From: an uncultured Leifsonia sp.
GTDB taxonomy: Bacteria > Actinomycetota > Actinomycetes > Actinomycetales > Microbacteriaceae
Direction: 5' to 3'
NCBI RefSeq assembly: GCF_945957465.1
Contig: NZ_CAMFLC010000009.1
Location: 1 to 64,000 of the forward strand
DNA length: 64,000 nucleotides
The translations under genes and the position numbers were made by a program. How positions within the stretch are numbered: position 1 is the stretch's first letter; each line of letters opens with the position of its first letter. The notes under the pieces were generated by a model. It was not told the DNA's origin and ran no database searches. It saw only the letters and a list, made by a program, of their open reading frames with translations. Shown here piece after piece: positions 60,788 through 64,000 of the stretch.

Positions 60788-62107
60788 ATGACCGACCTGC
60801 CACGCCGTCATCAGCGTGCGCGCGGCCCGGCGCCGGTTCGGCATGGCCGGCTGCCGCGTCGGCGTCTCGGCGTGTCGGTCGTCAAGCTGCTGGCCGGGGT
60901 GGTGGCGGTCGCGCTGGTGAGCAGCGTCTCCCTCGCGGCGTACGCGGTGTGGGATGTCGCCCGGTCCGTGAAGCACGGGGTGCATCTGGCGGCGTTGCCC
61001 GGTCATACCGCGGTTCCGCAGGACATCCCGAATGTCGGCGCGATCGACGGCGGAGTGAACCTGCTGCTGGCGGGGACCGACAGCCGCAGCAACCTGGGCG
61101 GCGTCTACAACTCGGCGGCCGAGCAGGATGCCAGCTCCGGTGCAGGCAACAACGACGTCACGATGCTGCTGCACATCGCCCAGGACCACAAGAGCATGAT
61201 GGTCGTGAGCTTCCCGCGCGACCTGATGGTGCGGATCCCGACCTGTCCGGCGCCGGACGGCAACGGGACGGTGAGCGGATCGTCGTACGCGCAGTTCAAC
61301 ACGGCGCTCTCGCGCGGCGGCCTGGCCTGCGTGGTGCTCACGGTCGAAAAGCTCACGGGCGTCACCATCCCGTTCGGGGCCGTCATCAACTTCAACGGCG
61401 TGAGCGCGATGTCGACGGCGGTCGGCGGCGTGACGGTCTGCCTCGCCTCCCCGGTGACCGACCGATACACCAATCCGGCGCTGGACCTGCCCGCGGGAGA
61501 GAACACGCTGGTCGGCGATGAGGCCCTGTCGTTCCTGCGCAGTCGCCACGGCGTCGGCGACGGCAGCGACCTGGGGCGCATCTCGAACCAGCAGGTCTTC
61601 CTGTCGGCGCTCGCTCGCAAGATCGTCGGCGGAGGGGTGCTGTCCAACCCCGTGCAGCTCTACGCTCTCGCCAAGGCGGCCGTGCAGAACATCACCCCGT
61701 CGGACTCGCTGACGAACCCGACGACCCTGGTTCAGATCGCGCTCGCGCTCAAAGACACCGGACTCCAGAACATGGTGTTCCTGCAGTACCCGGCGGTCGG
61801 GGACCCGGACAACCCCAACCGGGTGATCCCGGACGAGGAGGCGGCGTCCGCGGTGAACGACGCGCTGGTCAACGACCAGCCCGTCGCGCTCACGGGATCG
61901 ACCGGCCGCGCCGCAGAGGACCCGTCCGCGACCGCGACTCCGACGCCGACCCCCTCGACGCCGCCAGCGGACAGCACGACCCCGGCGCCCGGTGACACGG
62001 GTGCGGCGGCGCCCGCGCCGACAGCGACCTCCGGAACCGTGGAGCTGCCGTCCACGGTGACCGGCCAGACGGCGGCGCAGCAGACGTGCACCAAGGGCAA
62101 CAACTGA
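60788..62107 (+). CDS. LytR-CpsA-Psr (LCP) family protein
   Basis: A 439-residue membrane-anchored enzyme attaching glycopolymers to peptidoglycan. A basic N-terminus and one membrane helix (about 28-55) precede the LCP domain: LLAGTDSRS, NDVTMLLHI, MMVVSFPRDLMVRIP, and LRSRHGVGDGSDLGRISNQQVFL with the conserved arginines. The C-terminal 90 residues are a Pro/Thr/Ala-rich linker. ATG 60788. Typical chromosomal gene. Confidence 0.9.
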   Translation: MTDLPRRHQRARGPAPVRHGRLPRRRLGVSVVKLLAGVVAVALVSSVSLAAYAVWDVARSVKHGVHLAALPGHTAVPQDIPNVGAIDGGVNLLLAGTDSRSNLGGVYNSAAEQDASSGAGNNDVTMLLHIAQDHKSMMVVSFPRDLMVRIPTCPAPDGNGTVSGSSYAQFNTALSRGGLACVVLTVEKLTGVTIPFGAVINFNGVSAMSTAVGGVTVCLASPVTDRYTNPALDLPAGENTLVGDEALSFLRSRHGVGDGSDLGRISNQQVFLSALARKIVGGGVLSNPVQLYALAKAAVQNITPSDSLTNPTTLVQIALALKDTGLQNMVFLQYPAVGDPDNPNRVIPDEEAASAVNDALVNDQPVALTGSTGRAAEDPSATATPTPTPSTPPADSTTPAPGDTGAAAPAPTATSGTVELPSTVTGQTAAQQTCTKGNN

Positions 62108-62117
62108 TCGACCACGC

Positions 62118-62321
62118 TCAGTCGGGCGGTGTCACGAGGAAGTGCCAGCCCAGCCACCACCAGAACAGCAGGATGGTGAACCGCGCGGCGCGGTCGGCCA
62201 TCACACGGTCCAGAAGGGTGCTGAGCGGGACGATCCGGTCGGGCCGGAGCCGCGACTGGACGACGAGTGCGGCCATGAGCAGACCGCAGACGACGAAGCC
62301 GCCGATCGTCACCCACCTCAC
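62118..62321 (-). CDS. DUF6186-type small membrane protein
   Basis: A 67-residue protein with two hydrophobic stretches (about 4-22 and 47-63). The ending FTILLFWWWLGWHFLV fits the DUF6186 group of actinobacteria. GTG 62321 overlaps the stop of the upstream membrane protein as GTGA. Function unknown. Confidence 0.7.
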   Translation of the reverse strand: MRWVTIGGFVVCGLLMAALVVQSRLRPDRIVPLSTLLDRVMADRAARFTILLFWWWLGWHFLVTPPD

Positions 62322-62944
62322 GGTCGCCGCCCCCTTCGGAGCAGCGTGTAGCCACCGAGGAGCCAGCACGCGACCAGCAGCGCACGTGCGGGCGGCCAGG
62401 CGAGCACCGGATCGATGAGGTCGGAGAGCGCCGGGAACGCGGCCTCGCTCCCCGTGAGGTCGCGGCCGAGGAAGAAGACACCGATCTCCCAGAGGCATCC
62501 GGCCACGATCACGATCGACCAGGCGATCGCCGTACGCCGGATCACCGGGGTGAGCGGTCCGCGCGGGCCGCTGCCGCGGTCCGCCCAGGCGACGGGCAGC
62601 AGGAGGACGCCCAGGCCGACGACGATCGCGGTGTCCGCCGGGCTGTACAGGCGCGTGAAACCGAGCGTCAGAGCGGCCACCGCGATGAGGGTGCCCGCGA
62701 TGACCCGCCGCGAGAGGGTGTCCCGATCAGCGGGCATCCGCAGCGGGATGCGCAGCCAGCCGAGGGCGTCGAAGATCAGGACGCCGGCACCGGCCGCATA
62801 GATCGCCGCGTCGGCGGGGGCGCCCCGGACGACGTGGAACACGGCCGTGATGATCAGGACCGCCGTCCAGCCCGCGCGCATGATCACGGTCGCCGACATC
62901 CACCGGCGGCCCGACGACGGTATCGAGCGCTGCCCCTCATCCAC
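62318..62944 (-). CDS. Polytopic membrane protein of unknown function
   Basis: Up to 208 residues with about six hydrophobic helices spaced by short basic or Pro loops (GLGVLLLPVAWADRG, RTAIAWSIVIVAGCLWEIGVF). GTG 62944 or ATG 62899 could be the start; neither has a clear ribosome site. Coupled to the DUF6186 gene. It diverges from the transporter at 63014. Confidence 0.65.
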   Translation of the reverse strand: MDEGQRSIPSSGRRWMSATVIMRAGWTAVLIITAVFHVVRGAPADAAIYAAGAGVLIFDALGWLRIPLRMPADRDTLSRRVIAGTLIAVAALTLGFTRLYSPADTAIVVGLGVLLLPVAWADRGSGPRGPLTPVIRRTAIAWSIVIVAGCLWEIGVFFLGRDLTGSEAAFPALSDLIDPVLAWPPARALLVACWLLGGYTLLRRGRRP

Positions 62945-63013
62945 GCGCCATACGCTACGCCCGGTCTGCGGCGGACGCTTGCGCGCGACGCCGCCGGGTC
63001 GTTGAATGAGTCC

Positions 63014-64000
63014 ATGGCCGGGGAGAAGATGACGTCGTTGCAGGTGCGCGTCCTCGTCATCGCCATCCTGGCCAGCTTCGTCGCGTTCCTCGACGGTGCG
63101 GTGATCAACGTCGCGCTGCCGGCGATCGACAGGGAACTCGGCGGAGGGCTGCCTCTCCAGCAGTGGGTGGTCGACGCCTATCTGGTCACGCTGGGTTCTC
63201 TGATCCTGATCGCCGGCTCGCTGTCCGACGTCTTCGGCCGCAAGCGGATCCTCTACGTCGGGTTGTTCGGCTTCGCCATCACGTCGTTGCTCTGCGCGTT
63301 CGCGCCGAACGGCGTCTTCCTCGTCTTGTCGCGCGCCCTGCAGGGCGTGGCGGGCGCTCTGCTCGTACCGAGCTCGCTGGCCATCATCATCTCCCGTTTC
63401 GAGGGCGCTGCACAGGCCAAGGCGATCGGGCGTTGGACGGCGTGGACCGGCATCGCGATGATCGCGGGGCCGGTCGTCGGCGGCTTCTTCGTCGACGCGC
63501 TGTCGTGGCGGTGGGTGTTCGTGATCAACGTGGTGCCGATCGCGGTGACCCTCGTGCTGATGCTGACCCTCGGTGAAACCGACACGGGGACGGGCGGCCG
63601 CGTGGATGTCATCGGCGCGGTGCTCGGCTCGCTCGGACTCGCCGGCACGGTGTTCGCACTCATCGAGCAGGGTTCGTACGGCTGGGGGAGCCCGCGCGTG
63701 TGGATCCCCTTCGTCGTCGGCGTGCTCTCCCTCATCGGGTTCTTCATCGCAGAGACACGGGTGAAGCAGCCGATGCTGCCACTCGGACTGTTCTCGGTGC
63801 ACAACTTCTGGGTCGGCAACCTCGCCACCGCCTTCGTCTACGGTGCACTGTCGTTCGGCCCGCTGATGGTGACGCTGTTCCTCCAGCAGGTCGCCGGGTT
63901 CTCGGCATTCGTCGCCGGCTTCGTGTTCATCCCGTCGACGCTGTGCATGCTGCTTCTCTCGAGCTTCTTCGGCGGATTGGCGGGCAAGTACGGACCGCGC
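63014..64000 (+). CDS. DHA2-family MFS transporter (3' end beyond window)
   Basis: 329 codons seen, at least nine membrane helices. FVAFLDGAVINVALPAI in helix 1, motif A-like GSLSDVFGRKRILYVG, and GPVVGGFFVD (motif C) mark a DHA2 drug exporter. ATG 63014; the frame is open to 64000. Chromosomal; not closely related in sequence to the ICE-borne exporter at 12764. Confidence 0.85.
   Translation, partial: MAGEKMTSLQVRVLVIAILASFVAFLDGAVINVALPAIDRELGGGLPLQQWVVDAYLVTLGSLILIAGSLSDVFGRKRILYVGLFGFAITSLLCAFAPNGVFLVLSRALQGVAGALLVPSSLAIIISRFEGAAQAKAIGRWTAWTGIAMIAGPVVGGFFVDALSWRWVFVINVVPIAVTLVLMLTLGETDTGTGGRVDVIGAVLGSLGLAGTVFALIEQGSYGWGSPRVWIPFVVGVLSLIGFFIAETRVKQPMLPLGLFSVHNFWVGNLATAFVYGALSFGPLMVTLFLQQVAGFSAFVAGFVFIPSTLCMLLLSSFFGGLAGKYGPR

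Noticed and set aside
1..64000. CRISPR array
   Set aside because: No regularly spaced repeat-spacer pattern was found by eye; the four palindromes at 28248-28352 are too short and are operators by position.

Overview
The window is high-GC actinobacterial DNA. Gene content points to Microbacteriaceae: an SCO6880/DUF6112-type transfer region, an LCP protein, DUF6186, a CmtR-type metal sensor and a TIR-SAVED CBASS. About 58 kb (roughly 74 to 58095) reads as one integrative and conjugative element (ICE) inserted at the 3' end of a tRNA-Ala(GGC) gene (1-73). Flanking chromosome follows to the right.

Left end: a large serine integrase lies on the minus strand next to the tRNA, and its open frame runs through the antisense of the tRNA and off the window. 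Most of the minus strand from 28103 down to 1909 is a translationally coupled conjugation block. In transcription order it holds ArdC-like antirestriction, Prim-Pol primase, a DUF2637 membrane protein, ParB-like, a TcpC-like membrane protein, a peptidoglycan hydrolase, two DUF6112 pilin-like proteins, a VirB6/TrbL-like channel, SCO6880, a VirB4 ATPase, a TraG/VirD4 coupling protein, SSB and DUF4913. The block is interrupted at 12.45-20.68 kb by two additions. One is a 4.4-kb efflux cassette (MFS, TetR, GAP, NAD(P)-binding protein) flanked by 31-bp direct repeats. The other is a recombinase trio: an active-looking tyrosine recombinase, an HTH protein and a zinc-ribbon pseudo-recombinase.

Control region (28.1-31.5 kb): four helically phased 14-bp palindromes separate the transfer block from a rightward operon of XRE repressor, ImmA/IrrE protease, MAB_1171c-type membrane protein and alpha/beta hydrolase. 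This resembles an ImmR/ImmA ICE switch.

Accessory region (31.6-57 kb): a restriction-like operon (HTH, two-part N6-MTase, GIY-YIG-like/helicase, DUF262) has its last gene split by a mercury/cadmium resistance island (merR, merA, cadD, lspA, cadA-type ATPase, cmtR). A 5mC methyltransferase and a MobF relaxase-helicase follow. The relaxase is itself split by a 1.8-kb segment carrying aph(3')-II-like aminoglycoside resistance, so the ICE probably cannot transfer without help. Beyond it is a type II CBASS (CD-NTase, separate E2 and E1, JAB protease, TIR-SAVED) with a divergent XRE/ImmA pair resembling CapH/CapP, then a DprA-like protein.

Right end: a two-HTH protein abuts the inferred attR (TCCAC, 58091-58095), followed by a terminator that probably belonged to the original tRNA-Ala. 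The chromosome then carries an ECF sigma factor with a probable membrane partner, a secreted beta-gamma-crystallin-like protein, an LCP enzyme, small membrane proteins and a DHA2 transporter that runs off the end. Joining the two ICE ends in silico puts the integrase frame in phase with the right-end HTH protein, so excision could switch the integrase C-terminus.
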